Shown here in pieces: positions 42,041-54,349 of a DNA stretch of 64,000 bases. The stretch's first letter is position 1, and the number at the start of each line of letters is the position of its first letter. Position numbers and translations under genes: made by a program. Location: NCBI RefSeq assembly GCF_032452875.1, contig NC_083882.1, positions 33,410,001 through 33,474,000 on the forward strand. The letters are read 5' to 3'. The DNA is from Bos javanicus. Lineage: Eukaryota > Chordata > Mammalia > Artiodactyla > Bovidae. Below the pieces are notes generated by a model, which had not been told where the DNA came from, searched no databases, and worked only from the letters and a program-made list of their open reading frames with translations.

Positions 42041-42357
42041 TCTTGTTCTTATTGATTGGCAGTTGTGGGGGGGTGGTGTATAACTCCTTGACTTGGACTC
42101 ACTGCTGCTGGGGAAGATGGCTGCCTCTTGCAGGAAAGTCTTCACTCTGTTGTCACTGTCCATGAGGAAGGAGACAGGGCACACCCTGGTTTTTTGTGCT
42201 TTGGCAGCGACCATCCAGGAAGCTTCTGGATCAGTAGGCACCTGTGACTGGTGGGGTTTTGGCTGAGCTGTTGTTGAGGGCCATTGACTCCATCTCTTGC
42301 CAGAGGAGACACAGCATATCTTGTGGGAGAAACGCTGATCAGAAAGTCCATGATAAC

Positions 42358-42427
42358 TGCTCCTCTTCTCCTCCTACTCCCCCTACCTCCTTTAAAGCGT
42401 GCGCGCGCGCGCACACACACACACACC
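42358..42427. repeat. Pyrimidine tract next to (GC)n(AC)n tract
   Basis: A nearly pure pyrimidine run (42358-42390) is followed by a 31-bp alternating GC/AC tract (42397-42427). The first can favour triplex and the second Z-DNA. Confidence 0.85.
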
Positions 42428-44564
42428 TTTTTTCCTCTCTCTTTTTTGAAACAGGGAATAATTAAAAAACCCAAATCCAAACATCCAGCAGAAGTTTATG
42501 CTTGAATCTTAGAATACAACATATGGCTTCCCAACCATTGCCAGGTTCTGCAAACCACAGAGAGAGAGAAAGGCCTTCAGCCTCTGCCATGGCCTCCCTA
42601 GTTTGGGGACCGTTTGCCACAGAGTCAGCACCCCTCCCTGAAAGACTCGGGTCCTGGAGTTCAACACCGTGAATTTTACTCATAATTATATTTTCCGCTC
42701 CTTTGAAAACATTCCAAGAACGGCTGAGATTCAAATGCTTTTCTTCCCTCTCTTTACTATTTTCTCACCTTCTGCATGGGGTTTAGAAGCAGTGGGGACC
42801 ACAGAGAGAGGATTTGGAGGTGGAATTTTATGGTCGTGTCACACTGTTCCTCTGTTGGGGCAGAAAAGCTGTGTGGTGGTGGCAGCAAGCTGGAGCTGGT
42901 GAGAACCCACAGAGGAATGGGATTCTGGAGACACGAGTAGGCTTGGTGCTGAACCACAGTAAGGGCTCCCTGTCCACCCTGAGTCTTGGGCCATTACAAG
43001 GCCCTTTCATCTTCTGAGGCCTAGGGACTCTTCCCTTCCAGTCTTGGCTGCTCCACAGAGAAGTCTGGGTTATAGACACATGATCTCTCCACTGGGCAGG
43101 TAACACAACTGGAATATGGCCCAATGGGATTAAATTCTTGTCTGTGAAGTCCGGATATCCAGATCTTTGGGTATCAGAACAGGCTGCAGGCTGTGTCCCA
43201 GAATGGTTGAAGGGGATGGGGGTGGGGGGTGGATAAAAGGAAAAACTCCTCCCTTTTCTCACAGTGACTTAGGGCATGACTGGCCAACCTCCTCATTTGT
43301 GTGGATCACAGAGGAAGTCAAGTCGATTACAGACTCATGCCTCCGTCTCCTCTCCTGCCCAAGTAGAGAGACAGGTTCAGCCCGAGTTTCCTGAAGCACA
43401 GCTGAGGCCACAGTGTAACAAGCTGCACAAGACTTGAGCAGCCTCTCAGGATCAGGGCAACTCTTAGGTCCAGCCCAGTCTCATGGGGTTCCCTCAAGGC
43501 TACCTCTCAGCCTGGGCCTGACTGCCTCCGTGTGGCAGAGCCCTCTCCTCCCTCAGGTCCCAGGATAACCTTCCAGTATTGCCGGATTCCCTGCAGTGTC
43601 AGCAGAAGCAAGCACAGCCCAGCAACAGGAAGATTCTCTCTTCCCTTCCCTTTCTTCCCTTCCAAGACCTACTTTCCAGAAATCTTCATCGCCTGCCTGG
43701 GAATGGCTACAGCCTGGACTGACAGTGGGAGTGTTGGGTCCCTCCGCCACTCGTAAGAAAGTAATCCTACCCACAGCATCCCATCAGAAGCCAAAGGGCC
43801 TGTCACCGTGGAAGAAATGTCCTTGCAGGAGCTGACATCTCAGCTCAGGATTCTCAGGAATGGGAATCCTCTCCCCACCCCCACGCCCCACTAGGCCATC
43901 TGGATCCTGTGGGCTCTGCTACATGCATTGGCTGCGGCTGGAGCTCCCAGTCAATAGAGGGAGAAGCATGACAAAGAGAAAGGCACTTGCGAGTGTCCAC
44001 TGCCCTCTTTGGGGGTTGGGGGTGTGGTGGCTATAATTAGCTTTCTAGAACTCTTGTTCACAGAGGGGGAAACGAGCCCTTGGAGATTGTATATTTTCCA
44101 CTGCTCTGCCCCGTGATGTCACTACAGGTGCCTTCTGGCTGACCCCAAGCTTTTCGTTCTCCAGGAACTGCTGTGACTGTTAGTGGCAGTTTTGTAACTC
44201 TGAGAAGTCACTGGGGGCTTGGTCAACCACCAGCAAATGATTTCCTGTTCCCTTCCCCACTATCCCCCGCTCCCCGCCGCTCCCCCCCACCCCCGGCAAT
44301 GGCCCAGCCCCCATGACACCAGGCCAGCACTTGCTTGGTGAGAATGAATTCAACTGTAAGTGGATTTCTCACCCAAGTTTTAAATACCTCCAAGAAAGTA
44401 GGTGTGCACATATCTAGTTGGATGTGTAAAATACAAGTCAGATAGAACTCCTTTTCCTGTTCTAAAATGACCTATCAGAAAGCCCCAGGGCCCTGGGTTC
44501 CTGGCAGCTCCCTGGGACGTCAGTATGTGGTATCAGCATTGAGAGCTGTGTCGGCTTGTGGAAG
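42428..44564. other. No recognised feature in about 2.1 kb
   Basis: GC-moderate, unique-looking. A C-rich run lies near 44282-44297. Several frames of 70-144 codons on both strands (42828-43262 minus is the longest) have no domain. A CRE-like GTGATGTCAC lies near 44114. Confidence 0.45.
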
Positions 44565-44722
44565 GAGTGAGCATATGGAGTCCAACGCCCTTGGGTTTTC
44601 TCAACTCTGCTGCCTTTAGCTGTATGATCCTGGACAAGTTATTTAACCCTTGAGCACTGACTTCCTGGTCTGTAAAATGGGGGTAATAACTTGCCTCACA
44701 GGTTTGTGTGAGGATTAAGTAT
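44565..44722 (+). mobile_element. MIR
   Basis: 'tagctgtatgatcctggaca', 'agttatttaacccttgagca', 'tggtctgtaaaatgggggta', 'gtgtgaggattaagtatatg'. Confidence 0.85.
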
Positions 44723-44726
44723 ATGT

Positions 44727-44930
44727 GTTAGTCGCTCAGTAGTGTCTGACTTTTTGCAATCCCATGGACAGTAGCCCGTGAGGTTCCTATGTCCCTGGAA
44801 TTCTTCTGGCAAGGATACTGGAGTGAGTTGCCATTCCCTTCTCCCAGGGATCTTCCCAGACCCAGGGATCAAACCCAGGTCTCCTGCATTGCAGGCATAT
44901 TCTTTACCATGTAAGCCACCAGGGAAGCCC
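44727..44930 (-). mobile_element. Bov-tA SINE
   Basis: 'ttagtcgctcagtagtgtct' to the inverted head AAGCCACCAGGGAAGCCC. It is inserted directly at the 3' end of the MIR. Confidence 0.92.
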
Positions 44931-45229
44931 AAAGTATGATATATGTAAAAGCAAATAATGAAGGGCTCCTGGAACACTCAATCATGGTACTTGTTGTGTT
45001 AATAGTAATAGCCTGGAATAAAGTATCTGTGATTAGAATGAATAAAGGGATGATAGAGGGTCAGAGGTGAAAAGCTGACTCATGGAGTGTGTCTTTTTTG
45101 GAGAGGAAGATAAGGTTCTCTGTTAGGATTCGTGTCAGTTTGGAGTAGAAAGAGGATGGTTCTCCCGTACCTTGCTCCTCCAGTGTGATGCAAATCCTCT
45201 GATGGACTTGCTCAACTGCAATTAAAAGT

Positions 45230-45435
45230 CATGATTTTTGAGCATTTACCATGTGCCACTGTTCTAAGACTCGCACATGTATTGATTATCTTAATCTTTG
45301 TTACAACCCAAGGTGGTGGGTATTATAATTGTCCATTTTACAGATGGATTAACTGATGCATTGAGCTTGGTTAAAAGAAACTTCCGCGTACCACACAACT
45401 AATAATTGGAAGAGCCAGAAAGCCACTTCCCTCTC
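45230..45435 (-). mobile_element. MIR, full length
   Basis: 'tgagcatttaccatgtgcca', 'ctgttctaagactcgcacat', 'ccattttacagatggattaa', 'ataattggaagagccagaaa'. Confidence 0.85.
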
Positions 45436-45837
45436 TGAACTTCATTTTTCTCTTCAAAGGTTGGGTGAAGGTTAGAGATTCACTAATGTCCAGAGTTCTA
45501 TGTGTGTCCTACATTTACTTGGGGAACTTTCTGGAGTATGTAGAAATTTGAGTTACTTTAGTGATGTTGGTGATGGAAAAAGAAACCATTTAGGAACCTT
45601 TCAGTGACCTGAAACTCTTTAAAATATTACATATTCACTTGCCTCCTTTTTCACTTCTCTTTCCTTGTCTTTCCCCTTCCTCTAAATGGGTCTCTGAGAG
45701 GGAAAGACCTGAAGTATATACACATCATTAGCTCTTAGAGCCAAGCTCCTTTCCCATCATATAAGTCAAGGAGTGTCTGAAATTGTTAAGAAAGTCAATC
45801 CTATGAATTCATACCACAAGCAGAGGAATATATGTAT
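45436..45837. other. No recognised feature
   Basis: Unique-looking AT-rich stretch. Confidence 0.4.
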
Positions 45838-46010
45838 GTGTATATATATTTTTTTCTATTTCTTGAATGTTGCATCTGTATGAAGTGGTGACTGTTCACT
45901 AAACCTCTTATGGTCATCTGTTCATGATGTATGTGAGTCAGATCATTATGCTGCACACCTTAAACTTATACAGTGCTGTATGTTGATTACATTTCAATAA
46001 ACCGGAAAGA
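45838..46010 (+). mobile_element. L1 3' end
   Basis: 'tatgtgagtcagatcattat', 'gctgcacaccttaaacttat', 'acagtgctgtatgttgatta', 'catttcaataaaccgg', direct L1 terminus. Confidence 0.8.
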
Positions 46011-46051
46011 GAAAAAAAGAGCCTCTGATCAGAGGTTGTAACAGTCTAGCC

Positions 46052-46255
46052 TAGCATCTTTTTTTTTTTTTTTAAGATTTTTTTCATGTGGAACATTTTT
46101 AAAGTCTATTAAATTTGTTACAATATTGCTTCTGCTTTATTTTTGTTTTTTTGGCCTCAAGGCATGTGAGATCTTCGCCCCCCACCAGGGATTGCACCCC
46201 CCACCCCCTGCATTGGAAGGCGAAGTCTTAACCACTGGACCCCCAGGGAAGTCCC
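46052..46255 (-). mobile_element. CHR-type SINE, long-tail form
   Basis: T-run, 'ggaacatttttaaagtctat', 'gttacaatattgcttctgct', inverted head CCCCCAGGGAAGTCCCC. Confidence 0.9.
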
Positions 46256-46429
46256 CAGCTTAGCATCTTGAGAGATCATTGCAGCTGTTTCTCTCTTGCA
46301 AAGCCTAAAGCATTAGAAACAGATCCTTCAAGAATAAAACTTCTTGAAGAGTCATCTGCTCTGGCTATTTCTACTTTGTTTCCTCCTCTTGTAAATTGAG
46401 TCCAGCCATGGTTTTGGTCTACCTTCTGC

Positions 46430-47225
46430 CCAAACTGCTCTTGTCACGGTTGGCAGTGGCCTCGGCATGTAGATTCAGTCAGTTCTCAATCCTCCGTGTG
46501 TCCATCAGTGGTGTTTGGGCCAGGTGACCCCTTCTTCCTTCCTTAAGGACACCTGCCTGCCAGGAGACTCTTGTCTTGATCCTCCTTCATCAGTTGCTTG
46601 TGCTCTGACTTATCCCCTCACCTCTATATGTTGAAGGATCTCGGGCTGAAACACTGACCTGAAACTGAAACACTTCTCATCCAACATAGGATGGATTAGA
46701 TCACTCCACAGCTCACAACAGCCCCCGTGTTTTTCCCATCAGGGTCAAAGTAAAATCTAAAGTCTTCAAGTTCCTATCTAGTGTGTTTCCTTGGCATTTC
46801 TCTGAGTTTCGTCTCCTTGTACTTTCCTCCTCTCTCTTTGAACCAAAGCCACTGATCTGCTTACTGTTTCTTGAATACACGAAACATGCTCCTGCTCAGG
46901 CTTTCTGTACTTGCCAGGAAGGCTCTTCATACAGAGGTCCACGTGATTCCGTCCCTCCCTCATTCATTTATGATCTCATCAAACTGCCCTATATAAAACA
47001 GGAATCCCTTCCCGTTGTTCGTTGCTTTGTTCTTTTCCAAAGTTCTTATCATAAGATGCAGATATTTATTTATGTATTGTCTGTCCTCTCTCTGAGAACA
47101 TAAACCACGTGAGGGTGAAGATTTTTGTATGTTTCACTCACTGCTGTATCCCCAGGACCAGAACAATGCCTGGCACGTGGTAGATGTTCCACTAATACTT
47201 ATTAATATTAATAAATGCTATATGT
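46430..47225 (+). mobile_element. L2 LINE, ~800 bp with 3' end
   Basis: The longest direct-orientation L2 here. 'tagatcactccacagctcac' and 'agggtcaaagtaaaatctaa' come from the end of the coding region, then 'acacgaaacatgctcctgct', and finally 'ctgctgtatccccaggacca' and 'tgcctggcacgtggtagatg' of the terminus. All frames are broken. Confidence 0.8.
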
Positions 47226-48029
47226 CAGTTTTTACAACAGATTCCTAATGTCTAGCCTAGCTCTTTATTGAACTCTGTTCACTTAGAGTGAGCGAACTTT
47301 CACACTATTGAGGATAGGAGTGGGAGCATGGTGTTTGGGAGGGCCACTCGTCCTTTTCCGCCATAGATTCTTTTTCCATCTGATGGTATTTACCATCCCA
47401 GGATCTCAGCTCTAGCTCAGATTTGCCTGAGGATATTTGTCAGGATGATCTGGACTAAGAATTCAGTGATGCTCAAGATGGTTTCCCTGAGAAGATCCTC
47501 GTTGGGACACCATCCCTTTAAAAGTCCTGAATCCAGACTGCCTGTTCTGTAGACATTCTCAGCTGCATTATTTAAAGTTATTTCCAGTGGTGCGTGGGCT
47601 GGAGGTGGGAGCTACATTTGTTACTTAGTGGTTTCGAAAAGCCTTCCAGGATCTCTTTCCTCTTTACCCCAAAGAATTTGCTCACTCTTAACCCTCCTCT
47701 GTTGTTACCTAACATAACCTCTTAGACTTCATAGCTCCCCCAGCAAATCTTAGTGCATTTCATCGGCGTGCCCAACTCCTAGTGGGTGAAATTTAGGTAC
47801 ATGCCATCCCTTCTTTGGGGATGTCTCTGAGAGCGAGACTTTTCCTTGGGGAGGCTGAGAATGATATTCACAGAGGATACTTTTTATTGAATGAACCAGT
47901 TGCACATACTTTTAATTCCTTGGAGAATGTTCCATATTCACGGTATGGCATATTAGTTATAATACTTTTAAAGAATAAAAACATTGCATTGAATTCACAT
48001 GGTTTTCCATCATGCTCTGCAACCCTTCA
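47226..48029. other. No recognised feature
   Basis: Unique-looking. The 84-codon + frame at 47815-48069 runs into a MIR and is chance. Confidence 0.45.
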
Positions 48030-48160
48030 CATCTGTTATTTCATTTGGCTCTCCTGTAGCTTCCTGTAATAAGCAAGTAGTATCCACAGTTTACAGATGA
48101 AAACAGGTGCCGTTGGGGGAGTGACTTGATTAAGACTGCTCTTGGTCAGTGGTCCAGTTT
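48030..48160 (-). mobile_element. MIR
   Basis: 'catctgttatttcatttggc', 'cacagtttacagatgaaaac', 'gagtgacttgattaagactg'. Confidence 0.6.
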
Positions 48161-48664
48161 GTCTCAGGTCTTTGGTGCTCCCACTTCTGGCCTGCAGCCT
48201 TTGGCCTCTCCTCAGTAGGGACGGGTGTTATCTGGTTCTGCCCTGCACCCCTGGAGCTCAAATATCAAACCCTTGATGATTGCCTTTTCCTGCGGTAGTC
48301 CATTTCTAGCTTGCAGGATCCTTCCATGGATTCTGCCAGGTCTGAGGGGGCAGCATGGGGAATGTCTGTGTGTCTGGGGACCGTTCTTTCCCTAGAAGGA
48401 TGCCCAGTGGCAGAACCAACACAAATGAGACATGGAGCCGTGGAGGGCTGCCTTCCCGTGTTCATGGGTACCCAAGATTCAGCTTGGTGCAGAGTTGGGC
48501 TTCTTCTCTGGACATCCATCAGGAAGTCACAGCCCTTAGAATCTTCCACTTGTCTGACAGGCCGCTCCAGAGGGGTACTCCTGAAGCATAATACTCAGAC
48601 TGGTATTTCTTTGACCATAAAATTACAGTAATGGCAACCTTTGTACAGTGCTTTAAAAGTTACA
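48161..48664. other. No recognised feature
   Basis: Unique-looking, with overlapping chance frames on both strands (48265-48631). Confidence 0.45.
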
Positions 48665-48835
48665 GCCATGCTTCAGAAGCACCCAGGGAGCTTTTTAAAA
48701 TGTGGGTTCCTGTTCCCCCCCAGAGACTCTTAATTCAGTAGGTTTAAGAAGGATCCAGAAATCTGTAAATTTTTTTTAAAGGGAATTCCTTGGCAATTCT
48801 AACAGTTAGCCAGGTTCTGAAATCACTGTTCAGAT
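48665..48835. mobile_element. MER5-type hAT-Charlie remnant
   Basis: 'tgcttcagaagcacccaggg', 'agctttttaaaatgtgggtt', 'cttaattcagtaggtttaag', 'gccaggttctgaaatcactg'. Confidence 0.75.
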
Positions 48836-48945
48836 TACAGAGCCCTTTTGTTTATAATATTCCATTTGTTCCTCACAACACATGAGGAAGCTGTTAACCT
48901 ATTTCGCAGATGGGGCATGATTATGGTAAAATGACTAATTCCAGA
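48836..48945 (-). mobile_element. MIR
   Basis: 'tattccatttgttcctcaca', 'tatttcgcagatggggcatg', 'ggtaaaatgactaattccag'. Confidence 0.55.
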
Positions 48946-49795
48946 TTCCTGACTTGGGGAATGGCAAGGCCAAGTCCAGCCTAAAGTCTTTGTCTCCAAA
49001 CCTGGTTCTCTCTGCACTCGATTCTCCCTTGGACTCCTCCCCTCTCTCAGTTGCCCGGGGGTACTGGTTTTCTTCCTGTCCTGATTGTGTGCCAGGAGTC
49101 TCACTCACCAGGCCCAACAACTGTTCTTCCCTGAGTGCAGCTCTGAGCAGGTTTGGGGAAGATGGTGGAAACCCAGGCCCTGGGGGAAGTTTTTCAGACC
49201 ATCCTTCCATGTCATTTATCTGGGAATGTCAGGCACCGATGGTGGCCAGGCCCAGCCCCATCCTGGAGGGACCCTCACCACCAGTTGAGCATTTCAGAGG
49301 CCTCACACTGGCCTTCATGCCCAAATAAATCTTCAGCCCATTTCCAAGAAAGAATTCTGGAGAACAGAGGCAAAAACCACTGACTGCTGGCATGGAAAGA
49401 TGGTGGTAAATCTCTCCTCTTTCCATGTGCATTGTGTTTGGAGCTAGCTCATCATGGAAAAACCTCAACATCTCAGGTTTCATTGTAATAGGAAGGATGC
49501 AGGGTGGCCCCGGGGGTGGGTATGGGAAATTTTGAATGAATTTTCTGGTGTCTGTGGATGAGGAGATGCCAATGTGTAAGGGTCACGGGAGGGCAGGGCT
49601 CCCTTGTTCCAGCCATCCCATACCACTGGGCACACCATCCTGTGGTTGAAAGGCTTGCATTAGCTTTGGAGGGTCCCCTCCTTGGCCCCGACCCCCAGTG
49701 TGCCTGCTGTCTTTGGAAATCAGAAGTTAGATTCTGCAGGACCTTTGCTTTAGGAACGGGGGCTTGATTGTTAGTTCTTTATTCCCTGATGATAG
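48946..49795. other. No recognised feature
   Basis: Unique-looking. Frames at 48954-49383 (+) and 48835-49483 (-) overlap and show no domain. Confidence 0.45.
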
Positions 49796-49985
49796 GTGTC
49801 ATTACATCATGGTTAAAAACGTGGGCCCAGTCTGGCTCTGCCACATGCTGGCCTTAGAGCTATGTTGCAGTGCCTGTTTCCTCATCTGTAAGATTGTGAC
49901 ACTGGTTCCCACTTCCTAGGGTGGTGAGGATTAGATGGACGTGTGAGCGCTTAGAACGGAGGCAGGCACTTAGGAGGTGCCACCT
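49796..49985 (+). mobile_element. MIR
   Basis: 'gggcccagtctggctctgcc', 'gcctgtttcctcatctgtaa', 'gggtggtgaggattagatgg', 'aacggaggcaggcacttagg'. Confidence 0.8.
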
Positions 49986-50029
49986 ACTGCTCTCCAAACA
50001 TCCGGCTCTGTGGCCTGCCCTGCTGTGAC

Positions 50030-50170
50030 AGCAAGGAGAAGAGCCAGGGGCCCCGCCTTGCAGGAGTTCACAGTTTACTGGGAGACAGACACGAAAGCAG
50101 ATAACTGACATCAGATGGGAAGTCCTGTAATAGAGGGACATTCAGAGTGTCATGGGGGCACAGACAAGGG
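50030..50170 (-). mobile_element. L2 LINE fragment
   Basis: 'ccttgcaggagttcacagtt', 'tactgggagacagacacgaa', 'gaagtcctgtaatagaggga', inverted L2. Confidence 0.65.
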
Positions 50171-50177
50171 ACCAGCT

Positions 50178-50645
50178 GTGTACTGTTGATACCCAACCAA
50201 GGTTCTTGGCCTTTCCCGGTCAATAGAAATTGACTAAAGGCCAGACAGGAAATTCAGGCAAGGCTTTGTTGGCGCTTCTCCTGCGCCGGCTGCAGGAGGG
50301 AGTGAAAGCATGTAGTAGGTTTCTTTGGTGGCTCCTTATATGGGATGAGGGTAGGGGTGTGTTCAGAGGTCGAGGAGTGGCTTAGGTGGTTTGCCCACCC
50401 CTCTGATGCTGTTGAGTATCAGGGGCATGCACAGGACCCTGCTTTTGCTCCCGACACCCAATTTTCGCTTCTGGCGCTTCATAAATGGCAGCTGGGAGTT
50501 TTTGTCTTTGTATCTGGTGGTCCAGAATTCGCCCCAGCTGCACGTGCACACAGTTACTTTTAATCCCATATAGTTTCTGTGTGTTATGAAGCTTGAGAAA
50601 TGTGTCTGGGGCAAGCTTTGTCTCAGGTCCACGTTTCCATTGGGT
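50178..50645 (-). mobile_element. Solo LTR of a ruminant endogenous retrovirus, copy 1
   Basis: Matches the LTR at 57061 over most of its length ('gaaattcaggcaaggctttg', 'gtggcttaggtggtttgccc', 'ggggcatgcacaggaccctg'). Orientation comes from the polyadenylation-type CCAATAAA block seen intact in copy 2, which is on the minus strand. No retroviral coding sequence is attached. Ends are approximate. Confidence 0.75.
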
Positions 50646-50734
50646 CTCACCGCAAGGGGCTGGGGCGAGGCCAGAACTAGAGGCGGCTTCCTAGCAGAGA
50701 TGGCAGCATTTGATTTTGAAGGGTCAGTAGGAAT

Positions 50735-50889
50735 CCACCCAAGGGAGAAAAGAGGGAAAGGCATTCCAGACAGGGGCAGCAGCGTGAGCAGGGCCACAGA
50801 GGTACAAAAATTCTGACTGGGGAGGAAATTATATCAAGTGGAGAGTGTGATGCCTCCAGAGGGGGCAGGAGATGAGATAGAGGGTCCAC
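50735..50889 (-). mobile_element. L2 LINE fragment
   Basis: 'gaaaggcattccagacaggg', 'gcagcagcgtgagcagggcc' and 'gtgatgcctccagagggggc' fit the inverted L2 body. It is interrupted by the next Bov-A2. Confidence 0.65.
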
Positions 50890-51177
50890 GAGCATGGTCT
50901 TGCTAAGTCGCTTCAGTCGTGTCCGACTCTGTGCGACCCCGTAGACGGCAGCCCACCAGGCTCCGCCGTCCCTGGGATTCTCCAGGCAAGAAGACTGGAG
51001 TGGGTTGCCATTTCCTTCTCCAATGCATGAAAGTGAAAAGTGAAAGTGAAGTCATTGAGTCGTGTCCAACTCTCAGTGACCCCATGGACTGCAGCCCACC
51101 AGGGTCCTCCGTCCATGGGATTTTCCAGGTAAGAGTACTGGAGTGGGGTGCCATTGCCTTCTCCAGAGCATGGTCTT
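50890..51177 (-). mobile_element. Bov-A2 dimeric SINE with perfect 12-bp target duplication
   Basis: GAGCATGGTCTT at 50890-50901 and 51166-51177 brackets two inverted Bov-A units joined by 'catgaaagtgaaaagtgaaa'. Recent insertion into L2. Confidence 0.95.
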
Positions 51178-53286
51178 AGGAACCGTAAATGCCAGGGGGG
51201 TTGGACTTTGCCTGAAGGAAGGGCACTTGGTGGGGCCATTTGAGCAATGTGCTCAAGTTTATATTTTCATGAAATCATTCCAATTGTTGGGAGAAGCATA
51301 GAACAATAAAAAATGAAACAGACCAACTGGTTGACTTGAGCCTCTCTCCCTTGTTAAAGACGAGTGGTGGTCATCCACCCTTTCAGAAAGCACCCAGCTC
51401 CACCTGTGGCTGGAAGACAAAGGCATGGAGAATCCGGTGCCAGTTCTGTCTGAGAGTCTCAGGGTGGCCTTGAGAAAGGCCTTAAGTGTCCAGGCCCCCG
51501 GTTGCTCTCTAGGTCAGTGGGCTTGCCTGCTCCCTCTCCTTCCCCCATGTCTAGGTCATGGAGGAGCAGGGTGCTGCACTCTCTTCTCTCCAACTGTTCC
51601 CCCCGCAGAAGGAAAACTGTGGGTTCGGTGCCTGTTTTATCTTTCTCTAGAGTATATTTGCATTTAATTTCATTATTTAATAGGTAGCATTCTCATGATG
51701 AAGAAAGCCTCGAGATAGAAAAAGTTACCCGGCCCTAGTCTTGCTCTTACTCCTGAGCCCACCCCCCACCTGCCCCCATCCCTCCACAAGAAGCCCCTCT
51801 GCCTAGATCCTTCCAGCATCTACTTATGCAAATAAAAACAAACACAAATTTAGATTCTTACTGTACTCCTTTCCTTACATAAGTGCGGACACTTCTAGAA
51901 TATATATCATTTTCTTCTTCAGGCCATATACCAACAAGCTCTTTGAAAAATAAAAATCATGCTTATCAAGGGCTTTCTGACTAGGCCAGTTATTTCCTCC
52001 AGAATTTATTAGTGGAGAGCTCTGCTGTGACATTATTTCCCTGCTCTGTAAAATAGGGACAGTCTTCTGTCTATCCTGACTGCCATGGGGAAAGTTATCA
52101 TTTCACACATAAGTCACTTCATGCTAGTGGAAGGGGGTCTCACAGTGGGACTGTTCTGATGATTTCTCAGTGAAATATTCCCCTCTTATTTACTGGTTCC
52201 AGGATTTTCTTTTTTAAAAATTAAGACTACTAATTGTTGAGGGGTTTTTCCTCCCCTCCAGCTCTTCCTCTTAAAACTTCTAAGCCTTAATGGGCAGGCT
52301 GTGTCTCCGCCAGGGCCGTGTGGGGCCGCATCCAACCGCATCCTGCCGGGGATGCCTGTCTGCACACATGTGGCTCCAGTGCTTCTCCTGGTGTCTGGTG
52401 TACAGTCTTCTCTCTCTCTGTTTTTTCACATGTGCTGAGCCACACAGAAGCTTCAGGACTTCACATCACAGCACAGCAGTGGGCCAGAGCTGGCTGTAAT
52501 TAGCTAGAACTGCAGATTCCTCCCGGTCGGAAAGACATCGTATCTTTGCCTTTTCGCTTACGGTGGAGGATTTTTCTGCTTTCTCTAAGGTCGCTGGAGA
52601 GGCTCAGAGGAAGGAAGCTGTCTGTGTGAGGGAGGAGGGGCTCACTCGATGAGATCTCAAGATCTCCGCAGGCCTCAGATTACCCTTTAATGACATCTTC
52701 CCTGGCTGCCTGTCCCCAGGTCAGGAGGTAACTGTGACACACAGTAGGACTAGCAGATGGTGGGAATGGAGGCCTCCGAGACGCACACCAGGAGAATGAG
52801 GACAGGGATGCTATTGTCTGGAAACCGCAGAACCTGGTGTGTGTTTTGAAAGGGATTTGGTTTGGTTTTACTGGCAAGCTTCCTGGAAGCCTTTTCTCGA
52901 GGCAGAGAGTTCATATTCATTCTTAGGTAGAGCATAAAGCCGTTGTCTCTCAGATGTGGACATGGTAATAGAGAGCTTAATTCTGAGTCATGGTTCAAGA
53001 CTTTGCTGGTGCCAGCTTTAAGAATCTGAGAAACTCAGGTCCCACCCAAGGGCCCAGAGGGCTTTTGAACAGTCCCTTCACCCTCCCTGCCCAACCAGGC
53101 AGGACAGCAGCCAGTGTACCTTCTCTATCCAGAGGACTAACAGCCCTTACCTAAAGGGAATTCATGCCTTAGGGACTGCCTTCTGCTCTGTTGTCTTAGC
53201 ACATGTTGAAGAAGAGCTGCATGGTTGTCCTGGGTAAATTGAGGAGGATTTCAGAATCACTGAGTTCCCTTACAGAAGGTTTAGCT
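51178..53286. other. No recognised feature in about 2.1 kb
   Basis: Unique-looking. A CpG-richer patch lies at 52303-52360. GAGATC-TCAA-GATCTC forms a small palindrome near 52650. No exon with both splice sites was convincing. Confidence 0.45.
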
Positions 53287-53795
53287 GTAGACAGCATGTT
53301 AAAAAGCAGAGACATCACTTTGCCGAAAAAGGTCTGTATAGTCAAAGCTATGGTTTTTCCAGTAGTCACGTACAGGTGTGAGAGTTGGACCATAAAGAAG
53401 GCTGAGTGCTGAAGAATTGATGCTTTCGAACTCTGGTGCTGGAGAAGACTCTTGAGAGTCCCTTGGATCTCTCAAGAAGTTCAAACCAGTCAGTCCTAAA
53501 GGAAATCAGCCCTGAATATTCTCTGGAAGGGAATGATGCTGAAGCTGAAGCTCTGATATTTTGGCTACCTGATGCGAAGAGTTGACTCATTGGAAAAGAC
53601 CCTGATGCTGGGAAAGATTGAGGGGAGGAGGAGAAGGGGGCAACAGAGGTTGAGATGGTTGGATGGCATCACTGACTCAGTGGACATGACTTTGAGCAAA
53701 CTGTGGGAGATAGTAAAGGACAGGGAAGCCTGGTGTGTTTTAGTCCACGGGGTTGCAGAGTCAGACACAACCGAGCAACTGAATAACAACAACAA
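53287..53795 (+). mobile_element. BovB fragment, strongly decayed
   Basis: Direct orientation from 'gtagacagcatgttaaaaag' to the (AAC)n tail (ataacaacaacaa). Frame changes around 53460-53540 separate the SRDITLPKKVCIVKAMVFPV part from the RRVDSLEKTLMLGKIEGRRR part. It is more diverged than the 7719 copy and so presumably older. Confidence 0.9.
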
Positions 53796-54149
53796 ATCAT
53801 TCCCATGGGCTTCCCTTCAGGAAGACAGATGCCTGAAGGGACTCTGGGTGCTGCTTGGGAGACGTTCCCCTTTGTAAATTGGCACAGACAGCTTTCTGCA
53901 CTTTCTTTTGCCAGGACCGCTCTCTGGTATTTCTGTTGGAGCAGGTGGGGTTCAACTTGAGGAGCAGGAAAATCCACAGGTTGGGGCCACCAGCCCAGGG
54001 CCTGTATTGTAGATCTGAGCCCAGAAGCACTTCTGTTACAATTGGAGAACTTTCCTTCTCCATAAAGCAGCGCCCTGTTGAAACACTTTTAGCTTCTCCA
54101 GGGAGATGTGGGTGAGCCCTAGCCCAGCACCAGGTCCGGCTCCCTGGGA

Positions 54150-54310
54150 ATACACTGTCACTGGTGGTTAGATTGGACCCTTCATTCAGCAACATTGCCA
54201 GAATGCCTACTATGTGCTTGGTACTGTGCTAGAATCTGGCAGTGCCAAAATAAGATTGAGCCCCTGCCCATGAAAAGCTTACAATCTAGAAGGAGAGGCA
54301 CCAGTGTTCA
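54150..54310 (-). mobile_element. L2 LINE fragment
   Basis: 'gaatgcctactatgtgcttg', 'gtactgtgctagaatctggc', 'agcttacaatctagaaggag', inverted L2 terminus. Confidence 0.75.
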
Positions 54311-54349
54311 CCCAAAAACTAGCCAGACACATGGCGGTCAGTTGATGGC

